Shown one piece after another: positions 20,428-28,802 of a stretch of 64,000 nucleotides of DNA; within the stretch, counting starts at the first letter, position 1; every line of letters starts with the position of its first letter. The notes below the pieces were generated by a model that saw nothing but the letters and a program-made list of their open reading frames with translations, was not told the DNA's origin and did not search any database. The stretch is from assembly GCA_013141435.1 (NCBI GenBank), contig JABFQZ010000025.1:1-64000 (forward strand), given 5' to 3'. The translations under genes and the position numbers were made by a program. Source of the stretch: Ferruginibacter sp. (lineage in GTDB: Bacteria > Bacteroidota > Bacteroidia > Chitinophagales > Chitinophagaceae).

Positions 20428-21381
20428 ATGGGAGAAACCGATCGCCGTCATAGAAACGAATATGCCGAGCCTACTAAAACATTTTTTTTTCTTGGAGCAA
20501 GTAATAATGCACTCACAGCATTATTTGCAATTAATGTAATATTTTTTTTAGTTATTATGACATTGCAAGTAGGCTTTTACGTAGGCAACCACACCGAGGA
20601 ATATTTTTATACAAATATTTTGCAATGGTTTCAATTACCAGCAAGTTTTGCAAAGCTAATTCATAAACCTTGGACATTTTTTACCTACATGTTTACCGAA
20701 ACTGGCAGTGCAATAATGAGAGGAGTTAGCAATATGATATGGCTTTGGGCATTTGGTTATATTTTGCAGCAAAAAGCAGGCAACGAAAAAATAATACCCA
20801 TTTACATTTATGGTGGATTAGCAGGAGCATTGTTTTTTATAGGAGCACATTACACAATACCACCACTTGCCAACCAAAGAGAGGTAGCTGGCATTTTTGG
20901 AGCAAATGCTGCAGTAATGGCTGTAGCAGCAGCTACAACGATGATGGTTCCAAATCATAATTTTTTTACACAAATACGTGGAGGTATTCCTATTTGGGTT
21001 TTGCTTGGAGTGTATATTTTAATAGATTTTGCAGGTGTTGCAAGTGCAGGTTCTGCAATAGTTTTATCGCATATTGGTGGAGCTATTGCGGGTGTTTTAT
21101 TTACAGTTTTTTTAAGACATGGTTTCGATGGAAGTATTTGGATGAATAAATTGTACCAAAATATGGCACATATTTTTGACCCCAAAGCAAGTAATGTAAC
21201 TTTGCCAAAAGATAAAATTTTTTATAACAATGGAAAAATTGTACCATTTAGTAAAGAAGCAAATATTACCCAAAAAAAGTTAGATGAAATTTTAGATAAA
21301 ATAAACGAAACAGGGTTCGAAAGTTTAACAAAAGAACAGAAAATATTTTTGCAAAATGCTTCAAAAGATGAAAACATTTAA
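20428..21381 (+). CDS. Rhomboid-family protein lacking the catalytic serine
   Basis: 317 residues with about six membrane segments and a C-terminal cytoplasmic tail (about 240-317). The rhomboid fold is suggested by HKPWTFFTYMFTE, the loop GIFGANAAVMAV and SHIGGAIAGVLF. At the catalytic-serine position of GxSG there is Asn160 (GANAA), while His215 is kept. The protein is therefore probably a pseudoprotease. A TACCTTTA box at 20403-20410 may be its promoter. Genes of this type often lie close to an active rhomboid, as here. Confidence 0.85.
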   Translation: MGETDRRHRNEYAEPTKTFFFLGASNNALTALFAINVIFFLVIMTLQVGFYVGNHTEEYFYTNILQWFQLPASFAKLIHKPWTFFTYMFTETGSAIMRGVSNMIWLWAFGYILQQKAGNEKIIPIYIYGGLAGALFFIGAHYTIPPLANQREVAGIFGANAAVMAVAAATTMMVPNHNFFTQIRGGIPIWVLLGVYILIDFAGVASAGSAIVLSHIGGAIAGVLFTVFLRHGFDGSIWMNKLYQNMAHIFDPKASNVTLPKDKIFYNNGKIVPFSKEANITQKKLDEILDKINETGFESLTKEQKIFLQNASKDENI

Positions 21382-21427
21382 GAAAATATAAATACTTTTT
21401 TTATAACAAATTACATTCTTAATGGCT

Positions 21428-21435
21428 TACCTTTA
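21428..21435 (+). promoter_or_regulatory. -7 box abutting the EEP-family gene start
   Basis: TACCTTTA, one base from TAnnTTTG, ends 4 nt before the ATG at 21440, the same distance as in front of rlmD and polA. No SD-like sequence fits between, so a leaderless transcript is likely. Confidence 0.5.
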
Positions 21436-21439
21436 AAAT

Positions 21440-22594
21440 ATGGCAAAAGGTTTTTTTAGAAAATTTAGCAAGCAATTTTTTATACTTTGCAATATTATTG
21501 TAGCAATATTATTTTTGCTTGGTTGCTATGCCTATTTGTTTAATCCTACATATTTTTGGTTTGTTGGCTTTCTTACATTAGGCGCTCCGTACATACTTTT
21601 AGTACTTATAGGCTTTATATTATTTTGGTTATTTGCTAAAAAAAAATTGATGCTAATAAGTTTTATAACAATTTTGCTTGCTATAAAGCCAATAGCTAAA
21701 ATAATTCCATTGCGCTTTTCAAAAGCTTTTGATATACAAAAAAGTGCAACTAATGTGCGCATAATGAGCTGGAACGTAGATAATTTTATGCTCTTGGAAA
21801 ATAAAAAAAATCCGGAATTAAAAGCAGAAATGCTGAATTTAATAAATAAGTACAATCCTGATATTGCTTGCTTTCAAGAAATGGTAGCAGCAGATACTTT
21901 TGTAGATTTAAATAATGAATACTATCGAAAATATGCTTTTTACCCTTTATTGGGTTTTGATAGTGCTCTTAATTTTAAATATAATTTTTATAGTTATAAT
22001 CCAAAAAATGATTTTGCAAGGCAACAGCATTTTGGTGTTATTATATTTTCTAAATATCCAATAATAAATAAAAAAACTATTAGCATTTACCCACACGATT
22101 ATAACTCAATTTTTCAGTATGCCGATATTGTTAAAGAAAAAGATACCATTAGGGTTTTTAATATTCATTTACAATCATTACGATTTTCGGCCGAAAATTT
22201 AAAATTTATTGACGACGCAAAATCATCTGCTGAAATTGATATAGAAAAATCAAGAAACATTATATCTAAACTTAAAGTGGGTTTTTTAAAAAGGCAAAAG
22301 CAAAGCAATACTATAAAAAAAGAAATTGTACAAAGCCCTTACCCAGTAATAATTTGTGGCGATTTTAACGATGTGCCAAATAGTTATGCTTACAATTGTA
22401 TAGGCACAAATTTGCAAAGTGCTTTTGAAGAAAAAGGAAGTGGTTTTGGACGAACTTTTTCGGGCATATCGCCTACATTGCGTATAGATAATATTTTTGT
22501 AAGCACAGCTTACAACGTAAACCAATATACTTGCATTCAAAAAAAAATAAGCGATCATTTTCCAATAATATCCGACATAGGTTTCAAAAATTAA
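21440..22594 (+). CDS. Endonuclease/exonuclease/phosphatase-family membrane protein
   Basis: 384 residues. Three N-terminal membrane segments (about 10-85) precede an EEP catalytic domain. Its motifs are in order: IMSWNVDNFM, the metal-binding Glu in ACFQEM, NIHLQSLRF, CGDFNDVP and the terminal SDHFPI. Substrate may be a phospholipid, sphingolipid or nucleic acid; membrane anchoring favours a lipid or envelope substrate. Monocistronic. Confidence 0.88.
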   Translation: MAKGFFRKFSKQFFILCNIIVAILFLLGCYAYLFNPTYFWFVGFLTLGAPYILLVLIGFILFWLFAKKKLMLISFITILLAIKPIAKIIPLRFSKAFDIQKSATNVRIMSWNVDNFMLLENKKNPELKAEMLNLINKYNPDIACFQEMVAADTFVDLNNEYYRKYAFYPLLGFDSALNFKYNFYSYNPKNDFARQQHFGVIIFSKYPIINKKTISIYPHDYNSIFQYADIVKEKDTIRVFNIHLQSLRFSAENLKFIDDAKSSAEIDIEKSRNIISKLKVGFLKRQKQSNTIKKEIVQSPYPVIICGDFNDVPNSYAYNCIGTNLQSAFEEKGSGFGRTFSGISPTLRIDNIFVSTAYNVNQYTCIQKKISDHFPIISDIGFKN

Positions 22595-22678
22595 TTTATA
22601 AAATATATCGTTTTGCAAATGTGTTTTAGTTGAAATATATTTGCTTTAATAAAATTGCATAATAAAAGCTAAATAGAT

Positions 22679-22747
22679 AGATGAAGATGAAATGTGCGAC
22701 GCCACTAATGCTCAGCATTGTTTCTATAGCTGGCTAAAAAATAAAAT
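22679..22747 (+). repeat. Copy A of a short dispersed intergenic repeat
   Basis: A GTGCGACGCCACT core, preceded by GATGAA and followed 22 nt later by GCTGGC and an A-rich tail, occupies the gap before cysS. Copy B with the same layout lies on the other strand at about 55722-55800. Within copy A, AATGC-TCA-GCATT can form a small hairpin. Confidence 0.5.
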
Positions 22748-24232
22748 ATGGCATTAGAAATATACAATACACTTACCCGAAAAAAAGAATTATTTACTCC
22801 TTTAGAACCTGGTTACGTAGGTATGTACGTATGTGGTCCTACAGTGTATAGCGATGTACATTTGGGTAACTGCCGCACTTTTATTTCGTTTGATATTATT
22901 TACAGGTATTTAAAATATTTGAATTACAAAGTACGCTATGTACGCAACATTACCGATGCAGGACATTTGGAAGGTGATAGAGATGAAGGCGACGATAAAT
23001 TTAGCAAAATGGCAAGGGCTCAAAAAATAGAGCCTATGGAAATTGTACAACGCTATACCTTAGGTTTTAGAGATGTAATGCAACTTTTTAACACATTGCC
23101 GCCAAGTATAGAACCTACAGCCACAGGGCATATTAGCGAACAAATAGCTATGACCCAAACAATAATAGATAACGGATATGCGTATGAAAAAAATGGCACA
23201 ATATATTTTGATGTAGAAAAATACAATGCCGAAAAACCGTATGGAATATTAACCAATAGAAAACTTGAAGACTTATTAGAAGGTACAAGAGACCTTGATG
23301 GGCAAGATGAAAAAAAGGGGAGATTGGATTTTGCTCTTTGGATAAAAGCTAAGCCAGAGCACCTTATGCAATGGCCAAGCCCGTGGGGTATGGGTTTTCC
23401 GGGTTGGCATATAGAGTGCTCGGCTATGAGCAGCAAATATTTGGGTAAGCAATTCGATTTGCATGGTGGAGGTATGGATTTGGCAGCTACACACCATACC
23501 AACGAAATAGCACAAAACGAAGCTTGCTTTCATAAAAGCCCTGCACAAATATGGATGCATACTAATATGCTTACCGTAAATGGCACTCGTATGAGCAAAT
23601 CGTTGGGCAATGGTTTTTTGCCACACGAATTATTTACAGGCGCACATGCCTTGTTAGATAAGGCTTACAGCCCAATGACAGTAAAGTTTTTTATGCTGCA
23701 AACACATTATCGCAGCACTTTAGATTTTAGCAACGATGCGTTACAAGCATCAGAAAAAGGACTAAAGCGCCTTTGGGAAGCCTACGAAAATTTGCAAAAA
23801 ATGCAATACACTCTTGGCGAAATTAATGTAGAAATAGAAGAAAAAACAGCCACACTCATACATGGTTTTGATGAAAGTATGGACGATGATTTTAATACCG
23901 CAAAAGTGCTTGCCAATATGTTTGAAATTGTGCCTATTATAAATTCTATAAAAGATGGGTTAATGCCCATTGGCTCAATATCCCAAAATACATTTGCGTT
24001 ATTACAAACAAAAATGAAATCGTATTTAGAAGATGTATTTGGCCTTATCCCTGCACAAGAAAGTAATAACAACAACCTTGCAAACGTAATGGAATTACTT
24101 ATAGACATACGCAAAGAAGCAAAGCTAAAAAAAGATTTTGCCACAAGCGATAAAATACGAAACCAATTATCCAACATAGGTATAGTAGTAAAAGATGAAA
24201 AAGATGGTAGTGTGAGTTGGAATATTGGGTAA
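22748..24232 (+). CDS. cysS: Cysteinyl-tRNA synthetase
   Basis: 494 residues, full length. The zinc/HIGH region CGPTVYSDVHLGN is at about 29-41, the GWHIECSAMSSKYLG zinc-site segment at about 220, HGGGMDLAATHHTNEIAQ follows, and the KMSKS-type motif RMSKSLGNGF is at about 280. It charges tRNA-Cys in the cytoplasm. The alkA-type gene follows after 17 nt. Confidence 0.98.
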   Translation: MALEIYNTLTRKKELFTPLEPGYVGMYVCGPTVYSDVHLGNCRTFISFDIIYRYLKYLNYKVRYVRNITDAGHLEGDRDEGDDKFSKMARAQKIEPMEIVQRYTLGFRDVMQLFNTLPPSIEPTATGHISEQIAMTQTIIDNGYAYEKNGTIYFDVEKYNAEKPYGILTNRKLEDLLEGTRDLDGQDEKKGRLDFALWIKAKPEHLMQWPSPWGMGFPGWHIECSAMSSKYLGKQFDLHGGGMDLAATHHTNEIAQNEACFHKSPAQIWMHTNMLTVNGTRMSKSLGNGFLPHELFTGAHALLDKAYSPMTVKFFMLQTHYRSTLDFSNDALQASEKGLKRLWEAYENLQKMQYTLGEINVEIEEKTATLIHGFDESMDDDFNTAKVLANMFEIVPIINSIKDGLMPIGSISQNTFALLQTKMKSYLEDVFGLIPAQESNNNNLANVMELLIDIRKEAKLKKDFATSDKIRNQLSNIGIVVKDEKDGSVSWNIG

Positions 24233-24249
24233 AAATAAAACATAAACCT

Positions 24250-24858
24250 ATGCCACACTATTTACATTTAACCAAAGAAAAAAAATTTAAAAAAATAATA
24301 GAACCTCAGCCAATTTGTGTGCTTACAAAGCGCAAAAATGTTTACCTACACTTATGCAACTCTATTATGAGCCAGCAATTGAGTGTAAAAGTAGCCGATG
24401 TTTTTCAACGTAGGTTTTTAGAATTGTACAATAATAAAACACCTACTCCTTTACAAATAGCAAATACCAATTTTGATACCCTAAGAGGCATTGGCCTAAG
24501 CAATGCAAAGGCAAACTATGTAATAAATGTGTGCAATTTTTTTATAGCTAATAAAATAACCGATGCACAATTATATAAAATGACCAACCATGAAATTATA
24601 AAATACCTCACACAAATAAAAGGTGTAGGGCAATGGACTGTAGAAATGATTTTGATGTTTACTCTTGGTAGAGAAGATATATTTGCCATAGACGACCTAG
24701 GCATACAACAAGCCATGTGCAAACTATATAATATTGATGCTACAAATAAAAAAAACATGAAAGAAAAAATGCTGCACTATAGCAAAAAATGGAGCCCTTA
24801 CCGAACCTACGCCTGTAGGTATTTATGGGGCTGGAAAGATAATGTAACCAAGGTTTAA
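24250..24858 (+). CDS. DNA-3-methyladenine glycosylase, HhH-GPD family
   Basis: 202 residues from the ATG at 24250; an upstream in-frame ATG at 24217 overlaps cysS and adds nothing conserved. The helix-hairpin-helix and GPD motif are visible as IKGVGQWTVEMILMFTLGREDIFAIDDLG, read in two parts, with the catalytic Asp in the IDDLG end. It removes alkylated bases in base-excision repair (AlkA-like). Its last 129 bp, including the stop, are duplicated at 30381-30509 beyond the inserted island. Confidence 0.92.
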   Translation: MPHYLHLTKEKKFKKIIEPQPICVLTKRKNVYLHLCNSIMSQQLSVKVADVFQRRFLELYNNKTPTPLQIANTNFDTLRGIGLSNAKANYVINVCNFFIANKITDAQLYKMTNHEIIKYLTQIKGVGQWTVEMILMFTLGREDIFAIDDLGIQQAMCKLYNIDATNKKNMKEKMLHYSKKWSPYRTYACRYLWGWKDNVTKV

Positions 24859-24862
24859 AATA
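24734..24862 (+). repeat. Direct repeat, left copy (3' end of the glycosylase gene)
   Basis: 129 bp identical to 30381-30509 except at 24755, 24797 and 24834. This copy is in frame and forms the true end of the glycosylase gene. Confidence 0.97.
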
Positions 24863-24969
24863 TTTGCCTCGGTTAGTGTCTCACTAAGCTTTCGCTACGG
24901 TAAGTAAAACATAATTAAATTAGAGCCGTTGCATTTTAAAAAGTGTGGAGGTTTTTTATTTGCTCTCCG

Positions 24970-25597
24970 CCTAGGTTCATGGCACACGAAACCAAAAATT
25001 TCATAATTTTATTTTATGCCAAAAATCATACGAAAATCTTATAACACTATAGATAGAATTTATTTTTTTACTGCTACAATACACAAATGGTTTCCTTTAC
25101 TATTACAAAACAACAACTAACAATTAATTGTAGATTACCTAAAAAAGTTGAGTGATGAAGGTTTTATTACGGTATATGGTTTTGTAATAATGCCAAATCA
25201 TATTCACATTATTTGGAAGCAAAATAAATTAAATGGAAAAGAAACTCCTCAAGGAAGTTTTTTAAAATATACAGCTCACGAATTTTTAAAGAAACTAAAA
25301 GAAAACAAAACTTCTGTTATGTATGAAGTAAATGCAGCTAATAAAAAGCATCAAATATGGCAAAGAGATTCATTAAGTGTAGAAATATATAGCAGGCTTG
25401 TGGCAAAACAAAAGTTAGATTATATTCACTTTAACCCAGTAAATAAAAAATGGCAATTAGCTAAAGATGATTTGGATTATTATTTCTCTTCCGCAAGGTA
25501 TTATGAAACAAAAAAAGATGAATTTGGCTTTCTAAATAACTTGTATTTTATCTTTGATGGTGAATAATATATTATGTTTCGTGTGCCACCAACCAGG
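24970..25597 (+). mobile_element. HUH (Y1) transposase element with about 22-bp inverted ends
   Basis: GGCACACGAAAC at 24981-24992 is repeated in reverse complement at 25576-25587, and the similarity extends outward (CCTAGGTTCAT versus CCTGGTTGG) to about 22 bp per end. The ends enclose one broken transposase gene. The right end abuts the conserved GRSLDV segment of a response-regulator remnant, so the element appears to sit in that gene. Confidence 0.7.
25016..25567 (+). pseudogene. REP-associated-type tyrosine transposase, interrupted by a stop codon
   Basis: The frame from ATG 25016 (MPKIIRKSYN...) runs through a single in-frame TAA at 25118-25120 and continues to 25567, 183 codons in all. 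After the stop come the HUH motif in MPNHIHIIW, WQRDSLSVEIYS and the Tyr-bearing KLDYIHFNPV, typical of the RAYT/IS200-like Y1 family in Bacteroidota. A CAA, AAA or GAA to TAA substitution would explain the break. A downstream start at 25148 could still give a 139-residue fragment that keeps the HUH motif. Confidence 0.85.
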
Positions 25598-25703
25598 CCG
25601 CAGCCTTGATGTATTTATTACTAAGCTACGAAATAAACTTAAATTGGATGTAAACATTTCAATAATTAATGTAAGAGGTATTGGATACAAAATAACTTTT
25701 TAA
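25587..25703 (+). pseudogene. C-terminal remnant of an OmpR/PhoB-type response regulator
   Basis: In frame up to TAA at 25701-25703 the sequence reads GRSLDVFITKLRNKLKLD and then INVRGIGYKITF. These are the recognition-helix and wing residues of the winged-helix DNA-binding domain. The receiver domain and the first half of the effector domain are missing, cut off where the transposon's right inverted repeat begins. Confidence 0.75.
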
Positions 25704-25830
25704 TGATATGAGTAACATAATTTAAAAAAGAAAATGGACAACATTGGTATTGCCTTGGTTATTGGAGCAATCAGCAACGATAGTATTGTTGTACTGCGGT
25801 TTAGTGCTTGCATTTAAAAACCTTTGCAAA

Positions 25831-26448
25831 ATGTCAAAAGAAAATAATTTTAAAAAAGCATTTTTTGATTCCTTTAAAGGATTATGCCCTGAAATTAATA
25901 AGAATGAAATAAATTTTTTGAATCAAAACAGTCAAATAATCCAACTAAAAAAAGGAAGAGTTTATTTAGACAACTGCAAGGTTCAAAAGTCATTAGGATT
26001 TGTTGTTAAAGGATTAATTAGAGGCTATTATTTAGATGATAGAGGAAGTGATATAACTATCTCCTTCATCAAAGAAAATGAATACGTAACAGACTATATT
26101 TCATTTTTGAAACAAAGCGTATCAAAATATTGTTTTATTTGTTTAGAAGATTGTATAATTATAGAATTAAGTTATGACAATATTCAACAAGGATACAAAA
26201 AATCAAAAACTTTTGAAAAATATGGAAGACTCATTGCTGAAAAAGTACTTGAAGAACGAATAAATAGAGTTGAAAAACTCCAATTTTTAAATGCAAAAGA
26301 GAGATATATTGACTTTTTAAATACTAATTTTGAATTGCTATCCAGAATCAAATTGAGTCACCTTTGTACATATTTAGGTATTGAGAGACAATCCTTAACG
26401 AGAATTAGAAAAGAAATTATCAAAAATGACACAAATGTGTCAAGTTGA
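25831..26448 (+). CDS. Crp/Fnr-type transcriptional regulator
   Basis: About 205 residues from an ATG near 25831; upstream alternatives begin at TTG and add a hydrophobic stretch foreign to the family. The N-terminal cyclic-nucleotide-binding-like beta barrel (VQKSLGFVVKGLIRGYYLDDRG, in two parts) and C-terminal helix-turn-helix (LSHLCTYLGIERQSLTRIRKE) are clear. The family in Bacteroidota often controls adjacent genes. It is followed by the hydrolase operon and is probably its regulator. It lies within the island. Confidence 0.85.
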   Translation: MSKENNFKKAFFDSFKGLCPEINKNEINFLNQNSQIIQLKKGRVYLDNCKVQKSLGFVVKGLIRGYYLDDRGSDITISFIKENEYVTDYISFLKQSVSKYCFICLEDCIIIELSYDNIQQGYKKSKTFEKYGRLIAEKVLEERINRVEKLQFLNAKERYIDFLNTNFELLSRIKLSHLCTYLGIERQSLTRIRKEIIKNDTNVSS

Positions 26449-26473
26449 ATTTATTTTTTATTATCAACTTTGT
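26445..26473 (+). promoter_or_regulatory. Possible promoter of the island operon
   Basis: TTG at 26445-26447, overlapping the end of the regulator gene, and CAACTTTG at 26466-26473 (one base from TAnnTTTG) are 18 nt apart and lie 16 nt upstream of the hydrolase start. Confidence 0.4.
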
Positions 26474-26489
26474 GTCAAAATATCAAGTT

Positions 26490-27872
26490 ATGCAAAAATG
26501 CTTTCTTCTAGTTTTAATTGTTGTATTTCAAATTAACAAAATTTCTGCCTGTTCCGCATTTTTTTGTGACGGACAAACAAAATATTTTGCAAAAAATTTT
26601 GATTGGGGTTCAGGGCAAGGATATATCATAAAAAATATAAGAGGGCAAAAAAAGTATGCTTATGGACTTAGAGGTTCAAACCAAGCTAATTGGACTTCAG
26701 AATATGGCTCGATAACCTTTAATCAGATTGGTAAAGAATTCCCTTACGGCGGTATAAATGAAAAAGGGTTAGTTGTTGAGCAACTTTGGATGTCTGAAAG
26801 TATTTATCAAGAAAATAATAATCAAACTATTTCTGAACTTGAGTGGATACAATATCAACTTGATAAATACTCAACAATTGACGACGTAATTTTGAATATA
26901 AATAATTTGACAATAAAGCCAATTGCAACAATTCATTATTTTATTGCAGATAGAAATGGAAATTCAGCAGTAATTGATTTTGTTGAAGGCAGAACATTAG
27001 TAAATAAAAAACAAGGCAAAAATCAAGTGATTACTAATGAAACATTTTTAAATTCTGTAAAATACTTTGAACTCAACAAAACAAAAATAGATAAAGCTTC
27101 GAGAACTCATTTTGACAGATATTGCCAAATAAAAAACAGCTTATCCAATAATGAAATTAAAAACCCAAACCAAGCTTTTGATATTTTAAATAATAGTTCT
27201 GAAAACAAAATCCATTATAAAACCTATTGGACTATACTATATGATTTAAGTAATTTGAAAGTTTACTTTAAATCGTTTGATAATAGAACAGTTAAGGAGT
27301 TTAATCTTTCTGAAATGAATTTTGAACCAAACTCAAATTTAGAGGCTTCTAAAATCAATCAAGATTACTTTAGACTTGAAAATTATACTTTTGAAATGAA
27401 TAAAACTTTGTTCAATACTTCTTCAAAGATGATGGGCTTAAAAATGGATGAAGAATTAGGTTCAATGCACCAAATGACACCAAACCAAAATAGAATAGAC
27501 AAAATTTATCAAAACAATTACATTGATTTGACAATTACTTTTATTTCAAAATCTGCAAAAGGAAATATCTATTATTCCATAATAAAAGGAGAAGAAAATT
27601 TTAATTCAAGAAAAGGAACAAAAAGTGGTATCTTCCCAATCCAGAAAAATAAAAACAAAAAGAAGATTTATGGAATGCCAAAAGGGGAATATGCTTTGGC
27701 TTGTTACCAAGATACTAACCTTGACAATAAAATAGACACAAAAATATTTGGAATACCTAAAAATTATGGTTTTTCACTTAATAAAAGAGGCTTTTTTGGA
27801 ATACCTCCAAAATATAAAGATTCAAAAATTAATCTTAAAGAGGATACCGAAATAGTAGTAAAAATAAAATAA
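26490..27872 (+). CDS. Exported Ntn amide hydrolase (choloylglycine hydrolase family) fused to DUF2141
   Basis: 460 residues from ATG 26490, which gives a proper signal peptide ending KISA; a start at 26445 would bury it. The mature protein begins with Cys21 (CSAFFCDGQ), the N-terminal nucleophile expected for this family, and continues with KNFDWGSGQG and GGINEKGLVVEQLW. Substrates in the family include bile salts, penicillin V and acyl-homoserine lactones. The last 115 residues are a DUF2141 domain: LTITFISKSAKGNIYYSI, YALACYQDTNLDNKIDT and FGIPKNYGFS. This combined architecture is unusual to me. Confidence 0.85.
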   Translation: MQKCFLLVLIVVFQINKISACSAFFCDGQTKYFAKNFDWGSGQGYIIKNIRGQKKYAYGLRGSNQANWTSEYGSITFNQIGKEFPYGGINEKGLVVEQLWMSESIYQENNNQTISELEWIQYQLDKYSTIDDVILNINNLTIKPIATIHYFIADRNGNSAVIDFVEGRTLVNKKQGKNQVITNETFLNSVKYFELNKTKIDKASRTHFDRYCQIKNSLSNNEIKNPNQAFDILNNSSENKIHYKTYWTILYDLSNLKVYFKSFDNRTVKEFNLSEMNFEPNSNLEASKINQDYFRLENYTFEMNKTLFNTSSKMMGLKMDEELGSMHQMTPNQNRIDKIYQNNYIDLTITFISKSAKGNIYYSIIKGEENFNSRKGTKSGIFPIQKNKNKKKIYGMPKGEYALACYQDTNLDNKIDTKIFGIPKNYGFSLNKRGFFGIPPKYKDSKINLKEDTEIVVKIK

Positions 27873-27888
27873 TATCATAATAAATAAG

Positions 27889-28605
27889 ATGAATTGTAAG
27901 AACTGTAATGCAGATATAACATCAAATTTTTGTCCTGACTGTGGTCAACCAACAAAACTTAAAAGAATTGATGGACACTATATTGTTCATGAGATAGAAC
28001 ACGTTCTTCATTTTGAACGTGGCATTTTATATACTATAAGAGAACTACTTACCAATCCAGGTGAAAATATAAGAAAATATCTTTCCGAAAACAGAAGCCG
28101 ACTTGTTAAACCAATAATTTTTATTATCATAACTTCATTAATCTACACCTTAATTAATCATTATTTTCACATTGAAGACCAATATTTGAAATACCAAGGG
28201 TTAGAAAAATCATTTACAGGAAAAATGTTAAATTGGATACAAAGCAATTATGGATACGCAAGTATATTGACAGGGATATTTATTGCTATTTGGCTAAAAG
28301 TATTTTTCAAAAAATATGGCTACAATTTTTTTGAATTAATCATAATGTTATGTTTTGTTCAAGGAGTTTCAATGCTAATTTTTGCAGTTTTTGCGTTTAT
28401 TGAAGGAATTTTACATTTCAAATTATTTAGTATTGCAGGTATTGTTGGTGTAATTTATTTAGTATTGGCAATCGGCAATTTCTTTGAAGCAAAGAAAATA
28501 GAAAATTATGTAAAGGCATTAATATCGTTACTTTTAGGAAATACAATATTCTATATAATTATTTTTGCAATAGGAATATCAATTGACATACTAACTAAAC
28601 ATTAA
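27889..28605 (+). CDS. DUF3667 membrane protein with zinc ribbon
   Basis: 238 residues. It starts with a zinc ribbon (CKNC ... CPDCG, residues about 3-20), followed by the DUF3667 hallmark FERGILYTIRELLTNPG and NRSRLVKPIIF, then four to five membrane segments. Function of the family is unknown. It starts 16 nt after the hydrolase gene and is within the island operon. Confidence 0.85.
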   Translation: MNCKNCNADITSNFCPDCGQPTKLKRIDGHYIVHEIEHVLHFERGILYTIRELLTNPGENIRKYLSENRSRLVKPIIFIIITSLIYTLINHYFHIEDQYLKYQGLEKSFTGKMLNWIQSNYGYASILTGIFIAIWLKVFFKKYGYNFFELIIMLCFVQGVSMLIFAVFAFIEGILHFKLFSIAGIVGVIYLVLAIGNFFEAKKIENYVKALISLLLGNTIFYIIIFAIGISIDILTKH

Positions 28606-28609
28606 AAAT

Positions 28610-28801
28610 ATGAAAGATAAAAAAGGAATAAACTTATTCTTTGCATTAATTGCATTTACAATAGGTTTGACATTATTAAAAGATATTAACTTCAAAAACT
28701 TCACTCTTAAAGAGCCAGTTTTAGACATTCTTTACATTATTGTATTCGCAATATCTATTTTCTTTATTATAAAGGACTATACAAAACGACCTAAAAATTA
28801 A
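28610..28801 (+). CDS. Small two-helix membrane protein
   Basis: 63 residues with two hydrophobic segments (about 9-27 and 38-56) and a charged tail. Start 4 nt after the previous stop and stop 1 nt before the next ATG, so it is almost certainly translated as part of the operon. No family recognised. Confidence 0.7.
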   Translation: MKDKKGINLFFALIAFTIGLTLLKDINFKNFTLKEPVLDILYIIVFAISIFFIIKDYTKRPKN

Positions 28802-28802
28802 A

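Noticed and set aside
23053..23626. Long open frames antisense to cysS
   Set aside because: They mirror the coding bias of cysS on the other strand and have no recognisable motifs or start signals.
25734..25817. 27-codon frame (MDNIGIALVIGAISND...) before the Crp/Fnr-type gene
   Set aside because: Too short, no similarity recognised, and it probably belongs to island debris; it overlaps the regulator's untranslated lead.
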